A stretch of 45,332 nucleotides of DNA from Acidobacteriota bacterium (GCA_030066195.1 JASJCB010000033.1:1-45332); one strand, 5' to 3'. Positions 37,401 through 45,300 are shown, counted from the stretch's first letter. Numbers and translations are program-made. The notes: a model not told the origin generated them from the sequence alone.

Positions 37401-37682
37401 AAATTCGAGATCGCCATGTACGTGGACGAGGCCGGGGAACGCCTGCGTTTCAGCGTCCTCTACCGCACCGATCGCTTCGAGAACGGGGTTCAAATTATGT
37501 TGCAAAAGTTTACCGCCCTCCTGACCCAGGTGCTTGCCGATCCCAAGCGGCGCCTTTCCGACTACGAAGTGGCCGGCGAAGAGGAACGGGAACGGCGTGA
37601 TCGTGAACGCTTGAGCCACAAACAACAAAAGGGTTCGGCCCTGCGCAAGGCGCGGCGGCGTGCTGCTTCGGTGGAGGAATAA
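28488..37682 (+). CDS. NRPS: C-A(Gln)-PCP-E-C-A(Cys-like)-PCP-C
   Basis: This 3064-residue protein has two complete modules and an extra C-terminal C domain. A short helical leader (LTLEQKRELLRRLLDKKK) precedes C1 (about 28-460), then A1 (480-985), PCP1 (GGDSI, S1029), E (1078-1525), C2 of DCL type (1541-1982; HHHALLDGWS), A2 (1998-2502), PCP2 (GGHSL, S2547) and C3 (2605-3030; HHIIFDG). A charged tail of about 35 residues rich in Arg and Lys ends the protein. It predicts D-Gln then a Cys-like residue; C3 would transfer this chain to the residue loaded on the next protein. There is no TubC domain at the N-terminus, so it may start the chain, and C1 might accept an acyl starter, though no definite starter-C signature was identified. 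The start is TTG. The stop overlaps the gene 3 ribosome site, so translation is probably coupled. Confidence 0.95.
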   Translation: MVETGQLTLEQKRELLRRLLDKKKAAPDHFPLSLSQLGVWHSFRFNPDAASDHLLNAYRFKGSLNMEALRKALVEITARHDSLRATFAEKDGEVVQQPAENVDVVLAQRSLKELDPHVRETEAGRIMVETVKQPFDLTEGPLFRFLILEMDHEDRIFAVMFHHIVADNWAFKVFNRELSALYSAFVQGRPSPLPPLKRRFRDWVNQERKTHGREQLKPHLDYWKKQLAGLNVTELPTDFSRPAVQTFNGARFVHGLDREALAGLDELVTSANSSRFTAFLTAFLVLLWRLTGNRDVSIGVPVANRDSEEWEHLIAFFVNTLVMRQKFSEESSYRRVLQQGTENVLEAYDHARVSFHQLIDALNSVRDPSRNPLAPIVFQMGMLPELELENLRVEKAFEGDYGIVRSDLECYVVEEGTEARVVFIYNRDLFEENTIADLAARYEVFLRGCIRQPDSLLKYMPLLKDSERSLVLDKWNATERVSEPTSLVAMLRDQVERTPHAPAVIAGERRLTYAELDRAADRSARRLLGMGTTPESVVGICASRSLEQVVALFGVLKAGAAYCPLDPTYPDDRLTYMAADSGMKVLLTQSRLSEKIALPGLQIFLLDEATDRTEQEKPGQAQLPEVDPQSIAYVIYTSGTTGKPKGVAVPHAGICNTLRWRRAVLPLNADDRVLQTTSFSFDASVWEFFGPLVAGASLDVSLPIGADGRLHIPELVRKHKITAFQLPPSWLKVFLEEADLEALTGLRMVITGAEPVSRELQQRLFSRLGASFHNLYGPTEASLDVTAWTCRADDTGAYAPIGKPIHNVRVYVFDANLNPLPVKQAGEMFIGGAGLARGYLNQPALTAERFIPDPFGPPGARLYRTGDLVAWRPDGELKFLGRVDNQVKIRGFRIELGEIEAALRTEPLIEDVAVTVKKDAAGTKRLIAYVVPAADPAPNWTAHLQQRLGEQLPDYMVPAAFVTLSALPLLSNGKLDLQRLPEPNYDEDRPPYVAPRSDAEAVLARIWENLLQVERVGVHDRFFHLGGDSILAIQVVAAANRKGLKIQARQVFQTKDLAELAARADTRLAEDQGGELSGKVPLSPIQNWFFDKRPAHPNQFNQAFLLKPGRRLVADTLQKALLALVKQHDGLRLRFQKTAEGWQQFYSPLESGTHLALHTVDLSNDDQPDASLRRHEEEAHGSLDITNGPVGRVVLFDSGPDRPQQLLLTLHHLVVDGYSWRVLLEDLGSAYEQAARGEETELGLKTTSWRDWSLALDRLSGNGALDAEKDYWKNLPVAEPLQADSPRGSNLAADEQTCELILEEDLVKALDGAAHHAYGTRTGDFLFCALAQALQELRPGQTRVSFETEGHGREGLVEDLDVSRTLGWFTSLYPVCLQLKGADPGEQLATVKQQLRDIPNNGLGFGVLRYLATSEGSARTERPGSAVLFNYLGRLSRSSGETDLFPITPTSGRGSVHPRNPRFHELDIYGLEAEGRMVFHWRYSKERLERSRVERLAERFAFHLRSLVDHCLGRSEIKRTPADFPLAELDQARLDELLVRYPTMEDIYPMTAMQQGMVFHSLYEPESQRYIQQISVGLRGTPDLDAYQEAWQAAARRFAIMRTVFAVDQASPLQVVCRDLPLDWQVLDWRYRNFADEAARERALTAYFETERAQGFTPGHGSPQRIRLILAEKDLFFFVWTHHHALLDGWSLPILLGEVSSVYQSLLQGKQPKAVPARAYRDYLEWLTRSDREAARTFWRERLGDFEHPNQILLGSLPAEEKQGQCNSDRRFSPELTKEIMHFAKKQGVTLATVLQAAWATLLGRYSGRDDVVFGITTAGRPAELTGSERMVGLFINTLPMRVDCRPGRSITRWLQDIHHDHAALLAYEATPLVEAQAMSGVDKGSPLFDSILVFENYPLHEAMQGSWTGFPIDSVYFTETVEYSLVLQVIPGEELVLKFKYNGNRFSQAVVRRMQNQLEYLIGRMVEEPGQDTGSLELLSTPEKHYLLHQLNDTDLPYRAEACMHELFEEACVKTPAAVALMHGGQSLTYEELNRQANQLAHHLIELGVVPNQMVGVSFKRGFPMVAALLGILKAGGAYVPMDTFFPRDRVRFILENTRAELLLTESSVAELFGDLPVQTLCLDKLDLTRYPAVNPPPRACSDDLAYIIFTSGSTGRPKGVILQHRPVINLIEWVNQTYAVGADDRLLFITSLCFDLSVYDIFGILAAGGQVFIASDEDIGDPESLSRILDREGITFWDSAPAALQQLTAFFPAEGKGSPDLRLLFLSGDWIPLGLQPAVVKAFPNARLIGLGGATEAAIWSNFFPVHRVLPHWNSIPYGLPIQNAHYHVLDDRLRPCPVGVPGDLYIGHRCLSRGYWGQPKLTAVRYLPNPYATDERYNVLYTTGDRARRMEDGHIEFLGRLDAQVKIRGYRVELGEVESVLLEHDRVRGAAAMVREDHPGNRLLVAYVLADPETQPEVDELKEHMGAKLAPYMIPAAFVFLPQFPVTGNGKLDRKALPAPQLGSASARQLSTPLEKAIASVWSEVLGVANPDPEDNFFNLGGHSLLATTLATRLAKEKSLKLSLRDIFEQPTIRRLAAVVSRNQEPVEGPELIPVTRTGAMPLSFAQQRLWYMNHLQPDSHLYNMFFAIEVDGPLHEERLQTALNRLTATQESLRTRIVTERGEGFQHIDEPRDFPLEIVDLSREPEAAVTHWLREVAATRFDLGTAPLFRAVLLHVNPQRSYLLIVFHHIIFDGVSIGLFLDGLTRVYSGQTRELEAPDIQYADYAVWERRRLESGEMQACLDYWRDRLGGAPRLKLPYDRLPERTDDYMGAGFDFEIDESTTRKARAFCEAHNCSMFMLLLSTWNTLLSRLTGQTDIVMGTDNANRYQAELEHVIGFFINLLAVRCDLSGDPTFEELVARVHTGALEAYEHGDVPFDKLVSMLTPEGRDEALPIIQALLVMMQFSYEVKEVDGHSWTMIPPVDVLSKFEIAMYVDEAGERLRFSVLYRTDRFENGVQIMLQKFTALLTQVLADPKRRLSDYEVAGEEERERRDRERLSHKQQKGSALRKARRRAASVEE
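28566..33060 (+). other. Gene 2 module 1: C-A-PCP-E, predicted D-Gln
   Basis: C1 has HHIVADN (H162-H163, D167, N168), with Asn in place of the usual Gly. A1 has the core YVIYTSGTTGKPKG, the pocket motif FDASVWE and the code D-A-W-Q-I-G-L-L-D-(K), close to the Gln code DAWQFGLIDK. The PCP has GGDSILAIQ. The E domain has HHLVVDGYSW, EGHGRE and RTLGWFT. The residue should be delivered as D-Gln to the DCL domain that follows. Confidence 0.82.
33100..36235 (+). other. Gene 2 module 2: DCL C-A-PCP, Cys-like pocket
   Basis: The C domain starts MEDIYPMTAMQQGMVFHS with HHHALLDGWS (DCL). A2 belongs to the FDLSVYDIFG group and has GLGGATEAAIW in place of YGPTE, as in Cys-activating A domains. The code D-L-Y-D-F-S-L-I-W-(K) matches DLYNLSLIWK except for N to D and L to F. 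Cys is the best guess, but the Asp in the pocket leaves room for a related residue. The C domain is not a heterocyclisation domain, so a free thiol is expected. Confidence 0.75.
36285..37679 (+). other. Terminal C domain and charged docking-like tail of protein 2
   Basis: C3 is a full-length LCL-type domain (LPLSFAQQRLWYMNHLQ; HHIIFDGVS near 2732) with no A or PCP after it. The tail contains EEERERRDRERLSHK followed by a basic cluster (RKARRR). Protein 3 ends with a similar motif. C3 therefore has to work with the A-PCP of protein 3, and the tail is a likely docking element. Confidence 0.75.
37673..37677 (+). promoter_or_regulatory. Ribosome binding site of gene 3 inside gene 2
   Basis: GGAGG lies in the last codons of gene 2, 7 bases before the GTG at 37685; the stop TAA (37680-37682) lies between. 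This tight arrangement supports the GTG start and translational coupling. Confidence 0.8.
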
Positions 37683-37684
37683 AC

Positions 37685-40600
37685 GTGACCGATTCTTTTC
37701 CATGCAGCCAACAACAGTCGCGGATCTTCGCGGGTTTTGAAGAGCGCATTCCCGCCGCTTGTTTACACGGTCGCATTCCCTTCAATGCGACCGAATCCCA
37801 ACTGCGGGCGGCCCTGGATCAACTGCTGAATCACGAGGAGATTCCCCGCACTACCTACAAATCGCACCGGGAAGACCCTTCGCGGATTCTGCAAATCATA
37901 TCCGCTCATTGCGACCTGGTCTGGGAGGTTGTGGAAGAAGGCGGGCCCGATGACGATACGCGCTTGCCGAACGACTTTCCTCGTTTCAGCGATCGCGCTC
38001 CGCTTCATATTTCTCTCCGGCGAGACAGCCCGCAAACTTGGGCGGTTGCCATTGCCTTACCCGCGACCGGGGTAGACGTAACCTCGCTGGTTTTGTTCCT
38101 GGAGAGTTGGGTCGAGTTGGTCCAAAAGGGCACGTTCCGCGAGCAGGAGCCCTTGCAACACGCCGATTACGCCGGCTGGCAAGCGGATACTTTCGCCGAA
38201 GATACCGACCAGGCGCGTCGCGCCCGCGATCATTGGCGCAAGCTTCCCGAGTCGGCGCCCGGCCCGTTTTCGATTCCCGGCCTCGAACACGATGCCGACT
38301 CGTTGCCTTGCGCCGCCGAACAATTGGAAGTGCTCCCGGAACCGGGCACATTCGAGCAACTGGCCGCGGTGGCCGCGTCTTACGGCCGAAAAACGGAAGA
38401 TTTCGTTTTTGCGTGTTTTGTCGCCATGATGCAACGACTTTCCGGGAAAACGTCTCACCTGGCGGGCAGGCGTGACGAAGGTCGCAAATTCGACGAACTG
38501 AAGCATGCAATCGGCGCCTATGCCCAGATTGTGCCGTTTCGTGAAATGCCCTTGGGGAAACTGCCCATTCGTGACGGGGCGCGTCTCGTAGCGTCTTCCT
38601 TCGACGAGGCCGAAGAATTTGCCGAATACTTCCAGGTCTCGGCGGACAAGGCTGCCCATGAGGGCTTTTTTCCCATTCTCATGGGCCGCATCGACCTCAC
38701 GGACGAATCTCTTGTGAGTCAGGTCGATTCCGTCGTCGCCCCCTGCGCTCCCTGTTTTTTCGAACTGCTCTTTATCGATACGGGTAGTCGGCCCCGCATA
38801 CTATTGAATTACGACCCTGAATGCATTGACGAAAGTTGGGCTTCCCGGTTGGCGAAACGGCTGACGGTAGTCATCGATGCGGCCTGTGCCGAACCGGAGG
38901 CGCTCGCCGACGCTTTGCCGCTGCTCACTGACGACGAAAAACAACAGTTTCTGAAGGTCTTCAACGTGAGCGAAACGGTGGACAATCCGCCGCCCATTTT
39001 GGACAGTTTCAGCCGAATGGCGGCCGCCCATCCCGAGCGTCCGGCCCTGGTTGACGGCGATCGCACGGTGACCTATGCCCGGTTGGCCGGCGGGGTCGAC
39101 AGACTCGCGGAAGAAATGGGACAAAAATTGACGGGTGCGAAAGCGGATGATGGTCAACCCATCATCGCGGTGCGCCTGCCGCGCGGGCCCGAACTGATCT
39201 GCGCCTTTTTGGCTTGCTGGCAGGTCGGCGCCGCTTACCTGCCCGTCGATCCCGAACTTCCCCCGGCGAGACTGAAGATCATCCTGAACGAATCCGGCGC
39301 CGACCTGCTGGTGGGCGAGGCTCCGGGAGACGTCTTGCCGGCGGGCCTGACCGTGGTGCCGCCGACCCGAATCACCTTCACTGACGAGCAGCCGGAACCC
39401 ATGCGGCAAATGGCTGTACCCAAAGCCGATCAATTGGCCTACGTTCTGTTCACCAGCGGCTCCACGGGAACACCCAAGGGCGTCGCGATTACTCACGCGG
39501 GTTTGGCCAATTACACCGCGGCGGTCATGGCGCGAATGGATTTTGAGGCGCCGGGCGACTTCGTCATGATTTCAACCCCATTTGCCGATCTGGGGAACAC
39601 CATGTTGTTCCCGGCCCTGGTGAGCGGCGGCGCCTTGAATTTGATCGACCATGATCAGTCAGTCGATGCACAAGTCCTGGGCCGTCGTTTCGCCGCTAAG
39701 GCGCCCGACTACCTGAAAATCGTTCCGGGCCACCTGGAAGCCCTCCTGACCGCCGGGGCCGATGCCTTACTGCCCCGCAAGGTTTTGGTATTGGGCGGCG
39801 ACAAACCCCATGCCTCACTGATCGACACGGTGCGACGGTTGCGGCCCGACTGCCGCATTTTCAACCATTACGGACCCACCGAAACCGTGGTCGGCGTCAT
39901 GGCCTTGGAGTTGACTGATTGGCGACCGGCCTGCGAGGACGAGCCCGTCCCCCTGGGTCGACCTCTTGCCAATAACCGCATTTTCATTCTCAACCCGGAG
40001 GGTGTGCCGGTACCGCCGGGTACGGCGGGCGAAATTTGCATTGCGGGCGACCAACTGGCAAGGGGTTACATCAATCGTGATGATTTGACCCAATCAGCCT
40101 TTGTCACTCTGCCGGGAGAGCCGCTGGGGCTGACCGGCCCGATCCGGCTCTACAAGACCGGCGATCGGGCGAGCTTTACCGAAACGGGTCTGATCCGCTT
40201 TTTGGGTCGAATGGACGACCAGTTGAAAATCCGCGGCCACCGTGTGGAACTCGGCGAAATCAACGCGGTTCTCAAAGCCGTACCGGGTTGTATCGATGCG
40301 TCCGTCATTGCTGATCGAGACGAGAACGATAAAGTTCTCCTGGCGGCGTTCTACGTCACTCGGAACACGGATAAGGCCCAGACAGGGGCCGAGACGAGGG
40401 CCTTTTTGAGCGAACGCCTGCCCGATTACATGGTACCCGAATTCCTCATCACCCTACCCAAGCTGCCCCTGAGTGCTAACGGTAAGTTGGATCGTGCGGC
40501 CCTGCGCGAGCACCTGTCCGAGTTCCGCGAACAAGCGGCCCGGGGCGACTATCAATCTCCCGTTAACGAGACCGAGCGCCTGTTGTGCGAGATATTTGCG

Positions 40601-42295
40601 GAGATCATCGGATTGGAGCGGGTCAGCGCCGGGGCCGGTTTCTTTCAACTGGGCGGCGATTCGATAGACAGCATTCTCGTGGTGGACAGGGCGCGGGATT
40701 ACGGCATGGATATCACGGCCGTCGACATTTTGAGCCTGCAAACACCCCGCAAGTTGGCCGCTGCTGTCAAAGAGATCGCGCAAACGCCGCCGGACGACGA
40801 TTTCCAACCCTTCCAATTACTGGAAAATCCCGACCCCACTCGCCGCCGGCTTCTGAACGAGTACCCCGGCCTGGAGGACGCCTATCCCCTCTCTCCCACA
40901 CAGCAGGGTATGTTGTTCTACAGCCTCTACGAAGACGACTCCCGTGCTTATTTGGAACAAAAAATCCTCGATTTCTACGGTGTCGTCAATCCCGATTGGT
41001 TTGCCGACGCCTGGACGCGGGTGCTGAATTTGCACCCCATTTTGAGAACCGGATTCGTTTGGGAGGACATGCCCGAGGCGCTTCAGTTCTACGAAACCAA
41101 GGCAACCCTGCCCTTCAGTTTCCACGATTTGCGGGATCGAGACGAGGAAAGCCAAAAGCGCTTCTTCGAAGATCTCCTGGTTCAGGACCGTGAAACGGGA
41201 TTTCAACTGAACCGACCGCCGCTGCTGCGTTTCCATCTCTTGCAATTGGGCGAAAAGCACTTCCGCATGTTGTGGACACACCACCACATCCTGTTGGACG
41301 GTTGGTCCCTGCCGGTGGTCTACCGCGATTTCCTCCTGGCCTACCAGGCGTTGTCACAGCAAAAGCCGTTTGTCGGCGACATCCGAAAACCCTATCGGGA
41401 TTTTATCGCCTGGCTCGGCAGTCAAGATTTGGCTCAAGCAGAGAGTTTTTGGAGGGAAGAACTGAAGGGCTTGGAAAAACCGGGTCTGTTGGCCGGTGCA
41501 AAGGGCGCGAGCGTGACCATGAGCGACACCTATGCCACCGCGAGACAACAGCTGGAAAAACCGGTGTTCGAGCAAATCGGCGCGTGGGCGCGGGATCGGG
41601 AATTGACGCTTAACAACCTGTTCCTTGGAGCCTGGATTTTGGTTCAAGCCCACGTTCAGGGTATGCGCGAGTTGGTGGTAGGGGTAACCGCAAGCGGACG
41701 CCCCGGTTCCCTGAAGGGTGTGGATTCCATGGTGGGCCTGTTCATCACCAGCCTGCCGGTAAGAATGGGGATCGACCCGCAACTCACCGCTATAGACTGG
41801 CTCCACAATCTGCAAACGCGCGGGGTGCGCATGCGCGACTTCGAGTATACGCCCCTCAACCAGTTGCGTGCCTGGAGCGGGTTGCAGGAGGAAACCCTGC
41901 TCTTCGATAATCTCTACATCTATGAAAACCAGATCTCTATGGATGCCCCCGACCTGGAATTGGGTTTTCGCGTTGAGCCCGCCACCTACGAGGCGTTTGA
42001 AAAAACCAACTACGCTTTGATTTTTCAGTTGGCTCCGCGGGAAGACCTGGGTTTGTTGATCATGTACGACCGCGACCTGTTCGCGGGCGCTTTTATTCGC
42101 AGGCTGTTGCAACACTTCCAAGCGCTTGTGCTGGATCTGGTTCAATCAGAGAGCCTGCCCCTTGAACATTATCTGAAGCGCATGGAAGAACGCGACCGGC
42201 AGTGGGATCGGGAGAAGCGAGACAAGCGCAAAAAATTCAAAGCCTTTAAAACCGGTCCCGGCAAGCCGGCCAAATCATCCGGAATGCCGCGGTAA
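37685..42295 (+). CDS. NRPS: degenerate C-A(Asp)-PCP-C
   Basis: This 1536-residue protein starts with a C-like domain (about 1-425) that keeps the overall C pattern, but HHxxxDG has become PATGVDV (P126-A127, D131), so no catalytic His is present. The A domain (440-945) has the core LFTSGSTGTPKG and the unusual pocket stretch ADLGNTMLFPAL. The code D-L-T-K-V-G-H-V-G-(K) matches the Asp signature. The PCP has GGDSIDS (S993). A DCL-type C domain follows (1060-1500; LEDAYPLSPTQQGMLF, HHHILLDGWS), and then a very basic tail. The natural reading is that protein 2's terminal C condenses onto Asp held here, and this protein's C domain condenses onto Asp on protein 4. The degenerate domain fits the interface domains known from beta-hydroxyaspartate siderophore NRPSs. 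GTG start, 2 bases after gene 2. Confidence 0.93.
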   Translation: MTDSFPCSQQQSRIFAGFEERIPAACLHGRIPFNATESQLRAALDQLLNHEEIPRTTYKSHREDPSRILQIISAHCDLVWEVVEEGGPDDDTRLPNDFPRFSDRAPLHISLRRDSPQTWAVAIALPATGVDVTSLVLFLESWVELVQKGTFREQEPLQHADYAGWQADTFAEDTDQARRARDHWRKLPESAPGPFSIPGLEHDADSLPCAAEQLEVLPEPGTFEQLAAVAASYGRKTEDFVFACFVAMMQRLSGKTSHLAGRRDEGRKFDELKHAIGAYAQIVPFREMPLGKLPIRDGARLVASSFDEAEEFAEYFQVSADKAAHEGFFPILMGRIDLTDESLVSQVDSVVAPCAPCFFELLFIDTGSRPRILLNYDPECIDESWASRLAKRLTVVIDAACAEPEALADALPLLTDDEKQQFLKVFNVSETVDNPPPILDSFSRMAAAHPERPALVDGDRTVTYARLAGGVDRLAEEMGQKLTGAKADDGQPIIAVRLPRGPELICAFLACWQVGAAYLPVDPELPPARLKIILNESGADLLVGEAPGDVLPAGLTVVPPTRITFTDEQPEPMRQMAVPKADQLAYVLFTSGSTGTPKGVAITHAGLANYTAAVMARMDFEAPGDFVMISTPFADLGNTMLFPALVSGGALNLIDHDQSVDAQVLGRRFAAKAPDYLKIVPGHLEALLTAGADALLPRKVLVLGGDKPHASLIDTVRRLRPDCRIFNHYGPTETVVGVMALELTDWRPACEDEPVPLGRPLANNRIFILNPEGVPVPPGTAGEICIAGDQLARGYINRDDLTQSAFVTLPGEPLGLTGPIRLYKTGDRASFTETGLIRFLGRMDDQLKIRGHRVELGEINAVLKAVPGCIDASVIADRDENDKVLLAAFYVTRNTDKAQTGAETRAFLSERLPDYMVPEFLITLPKLPLSANGKLDRAALREHLSEFREQAARGDYQSPVNETERLLCEIFAEIIGLERVSAGAGFFQLGGDSIDSILVVDRARDYGMDITAVDILSLQTPRKLAAAVKEIAQTPPDDDFQPFQLLENPDPTRRRLLNEYPGLEDAYPLSPTQQGMLFYSLYEDDSRAYLEQKILDFYGVVNPDWFADAWTRVLNLHPILRTGFVWEDMPEALQFYETKATLPFSFHDLRDRDEESQKRFFEDLLVQDRETGFQLNRPPLLRFHLLQLGEKHFRMLWTHHHILLDGWSLPVVYRDFLLAYQALSQQKPFVGDIRKPYRDFIAWLGSQDLAQAESFWREELKGLEKPGLLAGAKGASVTMSDTYATARQQLEKPVFEQIGAWARDRELTLNNLFLGAWILVQAHVQGMRELVVGVTASGRPGSLKGVDSMVGLFITSLPVRMGIDPQLTAIDWLHNLQTRGVRMRDFEYTPLNQLRAWSGLQEETLLFDNLYIYENQISMDAPDLELGFRVEPATYEAFEKTNYALIFQLAPREDLGLLIMYDRDLFAGAFIRRLLQHFQALVLDLVQSESLPLEHYLKRMEERDRQWDREKRDKRKKFKAFKTGPGKPAKSSGMPR
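37694..38960 (+). other. Degenerate C-like (interface-type) domain of protein 3
   Basis: About 425 residues align loosely with a condensation domain: CSQQQSRIFAGF replaces the SFAQQRLWF start, QHADYAGWQ matches the QYADYAxWQ region, and LPATGVDVTS replaces LHHIISDGWS. Both His residues are lost and the Asp remains. It is acidic (VVEEGG, PDDDTR). It directly precedes an Asp-activating A domain. Peptide-bond catalysis here is unlikely; recruiting a partner enzyme or docking with the previous C domain is more plausible. Confidence 0.75.
38990..40800 (+). other. Asp-activating A domain and PCP of protein 3
   Basis: ADLGNT occupies the place of FDxxxW, giving D-L-T; DYLKIVP gives K; VLVLGG gives V and G; NHYGPTETVVG gives H, V and G. 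The code DLTKVGHVG(K) is a standard Asp signature. The PCP carries GGDSIDS, the form usually seen before an epimerase, although none follows. Confidence 0.85.
40855..42292 (+). other. Terminal DCL-type C domain and basic tail of protein 3
   Basis: GLEDAYPLSPTQQGMLFYS and HHHILLDGWSLP mark a DCL domain, which prefers a D-configured donor, although no E domain lies between it and the Asp carrier. The tail (MEERDRQWDREKRDK, then KKFKAFK) resembles the tail of protein 2 in its EER-R-DRE core and basic end. Confidence 0.75.
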
Positions 42296-42307
42296 GAGTA
42301 CACATAA

Positions 42308-42313
42308 AGAGGA
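42308..42313 (+). promoter_or_regulatory. Ribosome binding site of gene 4
   Basis: AGAGGA lies 10 bases before the ATG at 42324, within the 28-base gap after gene 3. It supports this start and places gene 4 in the same operon. Confidence 0.65.
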
Positions 42314-42323
42314 ATCGCCGTCC

Positions 42324-45300
42324 ATGAACCAATTATCGACATGTGGAGATATTTTTCAGGTAACGCCCCCGCAAAGGCAACTTTTCCAGTTGAACCGCGC
42401 CGGCGATGTTTTTTGCTTGTCGGTAGCTGTTGACGGTCCCTTGGACCCGGATCGGTTGCAACAGGCCCTGGTCGATCTAGCTGACGGCCGGGAAATATTG
42501 CGAACGCGGTACTCCAGGTTGCCCGGTCAAAAAACTCCCGTTCAACAGGTTATGCATGAAGGAATCGGTTCCACGGAAATGGTGAACCTGGGGTCCGTCG
42601 AGGAGACGGACCCGGCGAAGATCGCGGACGCCTTTACCGCCCAATTGCCGGCATTCGATCTGGCTGAAGGCCCGTTGTTGAGAGTTGCCGTTGCTGCGCC
42701 GAGCGAAGGGCCGACCTTGCTGCTGATGGTTTTTCCCGCGATTGTAGCCGGCGCCGACGGCGCCGCGGCCTTGCTGGAAGCGTTGGTATCCGCATACGCG
42801 CAAGTTGGGAAGACGGTCGAGGAAGAGGAAATAGTGCAATACGGCGCTTTTGCGGAGTGGCAGTTGGACCTCTTGGAAGATGAAGAGACAGCCGACGAGG
42901 CCAGGGCCTATTGGGATCGCCAATTGCGCGTCTCTCCGCTGATACCGAAGCATCACACCGCCGCGACGGTCGTTGAGCAAGGTACTTATGCCATGGGTAC
43001 ACGCTTGAGCCAACGGGTTTTCGACTACTGCGACGAGGTCGAATGCACTCCCTCTGCATTTTGGTTGAGCTGTTGGCAAATCTGGTTGCGGAGCCGCCAT
43101 GGCGCCGGCCCTTTCCGTCTTGCGGCCCGCGTCAGTCGGCGCGAAGGCGAGGGCCTGGAGTCGGTGCTGGGCCCCCTTTTTAAAGACGTGCCGTTGGCCG
43201 TGAATCCAACCACGGAGCAAAGCTTCAGCCAGTTGTCGGAGCAAACGGGCGATCAGTTGAACGGCGCTGACGATTATGCCGAATTCTTCGAGCCGACCAC
43301 CAACGTCAACGGCGATGCAGAGCCGCCGGCCGCGCTTTTGTGGTCCTATGAAAGCGCCTTGGTTCCGATCACCGGAGCGGGCCTGAACTGGAATCCACTG
43401 ACTTTGAAGCGCCCCTCTTCGCCCTATCGACTCGAGTCGGCCATGAGTCACGGCAAGGAGGGCTTTTCGCTCTTCGTTCAGTCAAAGGGAGGCCTCCGGG
43501 TTGCTTCTCATGCTACCGGCCTGGCGGCCGTGGCTGAAGCCGTACTGAGCGAGCCGGAGCGGGCTATAAATCAGTTGGACCTGCTTACGCGGGATGAAAA
43601 AGAATTTTTGCAGACCTTCAACCAAACCGAGCGTGAACCGGGCGGCAATCCTTTCCTGCACCGTCGTTTCGAAGTCGCGGCAGCTCGACACCCCAGCCGT
43701 GTTGCCGTCGGAGACGGCCGGAAAAATTATACTTACGCCGAGTTGAATCAGCGCGCAAATCGCGTGGCCGACCGGATGATCCAGGCGGGCGTGGTTGCCG
43801 ATAACCTGGTTGCCCTGGAAGGTCACGGTCATCCCGATTTCGTCGTCGGCCTGCTCGCCATCCTCAAGGCGGGCGGCGCCTATGTGCCGCTCGATCCCGA
43901 TCTGCCGGTCGCTCGCCTGGAAAAAATGCATGACAACCTGGGCCGACCGCCGGTGTTGTATTTGCGTCGGCCCCTTCCCGGTATCGAACCTGACTCGCAA
44001 TGGGATCTCGATGCCCTCGCCGCCGATTCTGCCCTTGACGACGCCAATCCGAGTCCTCAGCTTGAGCCGTGTAACCTGGCTTATGCCCTGTTTACGTCCG
44101 GCTCGACCGGTGAGCCCAAGGCGGTGCTGCTGGAACACGCCCAACTGGCCAATTACCTGGACGGGGTAATCGCCGCACTCGATCTCCAGGAGAACGCATC
44201 CTATGGGATGATCTCATCGCCGGCGGCTGACCTGGGCAATACCATGTTGTTTCCTTCCCTGGCCCTGGGCGGCAACCTGCGAATTTTCGATTACCAGGTG
44301 CGCATCGATCCCGAGGCCTTGAGTGAACTGCTCGAGCGCGAGCCTTTGGACTATCTCAAGATCGTTCCCAGTCACCTTACGGCTCTATTGGAAAGTGAAA
44401 GCTCTACGCTGCTGCCGCGCCGCTCCCTGATTTTGGGCGGCGAGGCGGCCACAAGCGGTCTTTTGGCCGCCATTGCGCGGCTGACGCCGGATTGCACTGT
44501 ATACAATCACTACGGGCCCACCGAAACTTGTGTCGGTGTTCTGGTACACAAGATGGGCAGGGCCGCTGCCGGTGTCGCGGCGGTCGGCGAGCGAGGTTTA
44601 CCTCTCGGCAGGCCCCTGGCCAATACCCGGATCTATCTGCGTGACGCGAAAGGTGAAGAGGTCCCTCCCGGCGTAACGGGTGAAATTTGCATTGCCGGTG
44701 CATCCCTGGCCCGCGGATACCTGGGCCGGCCCGATCTTTCTTCCGAACGTTTCGGTGTGGACCCTACCGGTGCGCGGTTTTACAGGACGGGCGACCTGGC
44801 TTTTTTCCACGAGGGCGATCTCTATTTCGTCGGACGGCTCGACCACCAGGTGAAAATTCGTGGATTCCGCGTGGAGTTGGGCGAAATCGAAACGGTGTTG
44901 CGCCGGGTCAGCGCCGCATCCGAAGCGGCCGTGATGGTGGACTCGGAAGCGCCGGAGACCGGCTTGATCGGTTATCTGGCCGGTTTGCCTGAAAACCTGG
45001 ATGAATCCCGCTTGCGCGCTGATTTGGAGCGGGAACTGCCTGCCCACATGATACCGACCCGGTTCATGTGTTTGGATCGCCTGCCGCTCAACGCCAACGG
45101 CAAACTGGATAGGAAGGCCTTGCCCAAACCTCAAGATCAGGGCGATAAGCGAGAGTACGCGGCTCCCACCAATGAACGAGAACGGCATTTGTGCGGTATT
45201 TGGCAACGAGCCCTGGGCCTGGAAAAGGTCGGCGTAACCGATAACTTCTTTCACCTGGGCGGCGATTCCGTCATCGCCATCAAAATCATGGCGCATGCCA

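Noticed and set aside
40855..42180. Epimerase domain after the Asp carrier of protein 3
   Set aside because: The domain has YPLSPTQQGMLF and HHHILLDGWS but lacks the EGHGRE and RTxGWFT epimerase motifs; it is a condensation domain.
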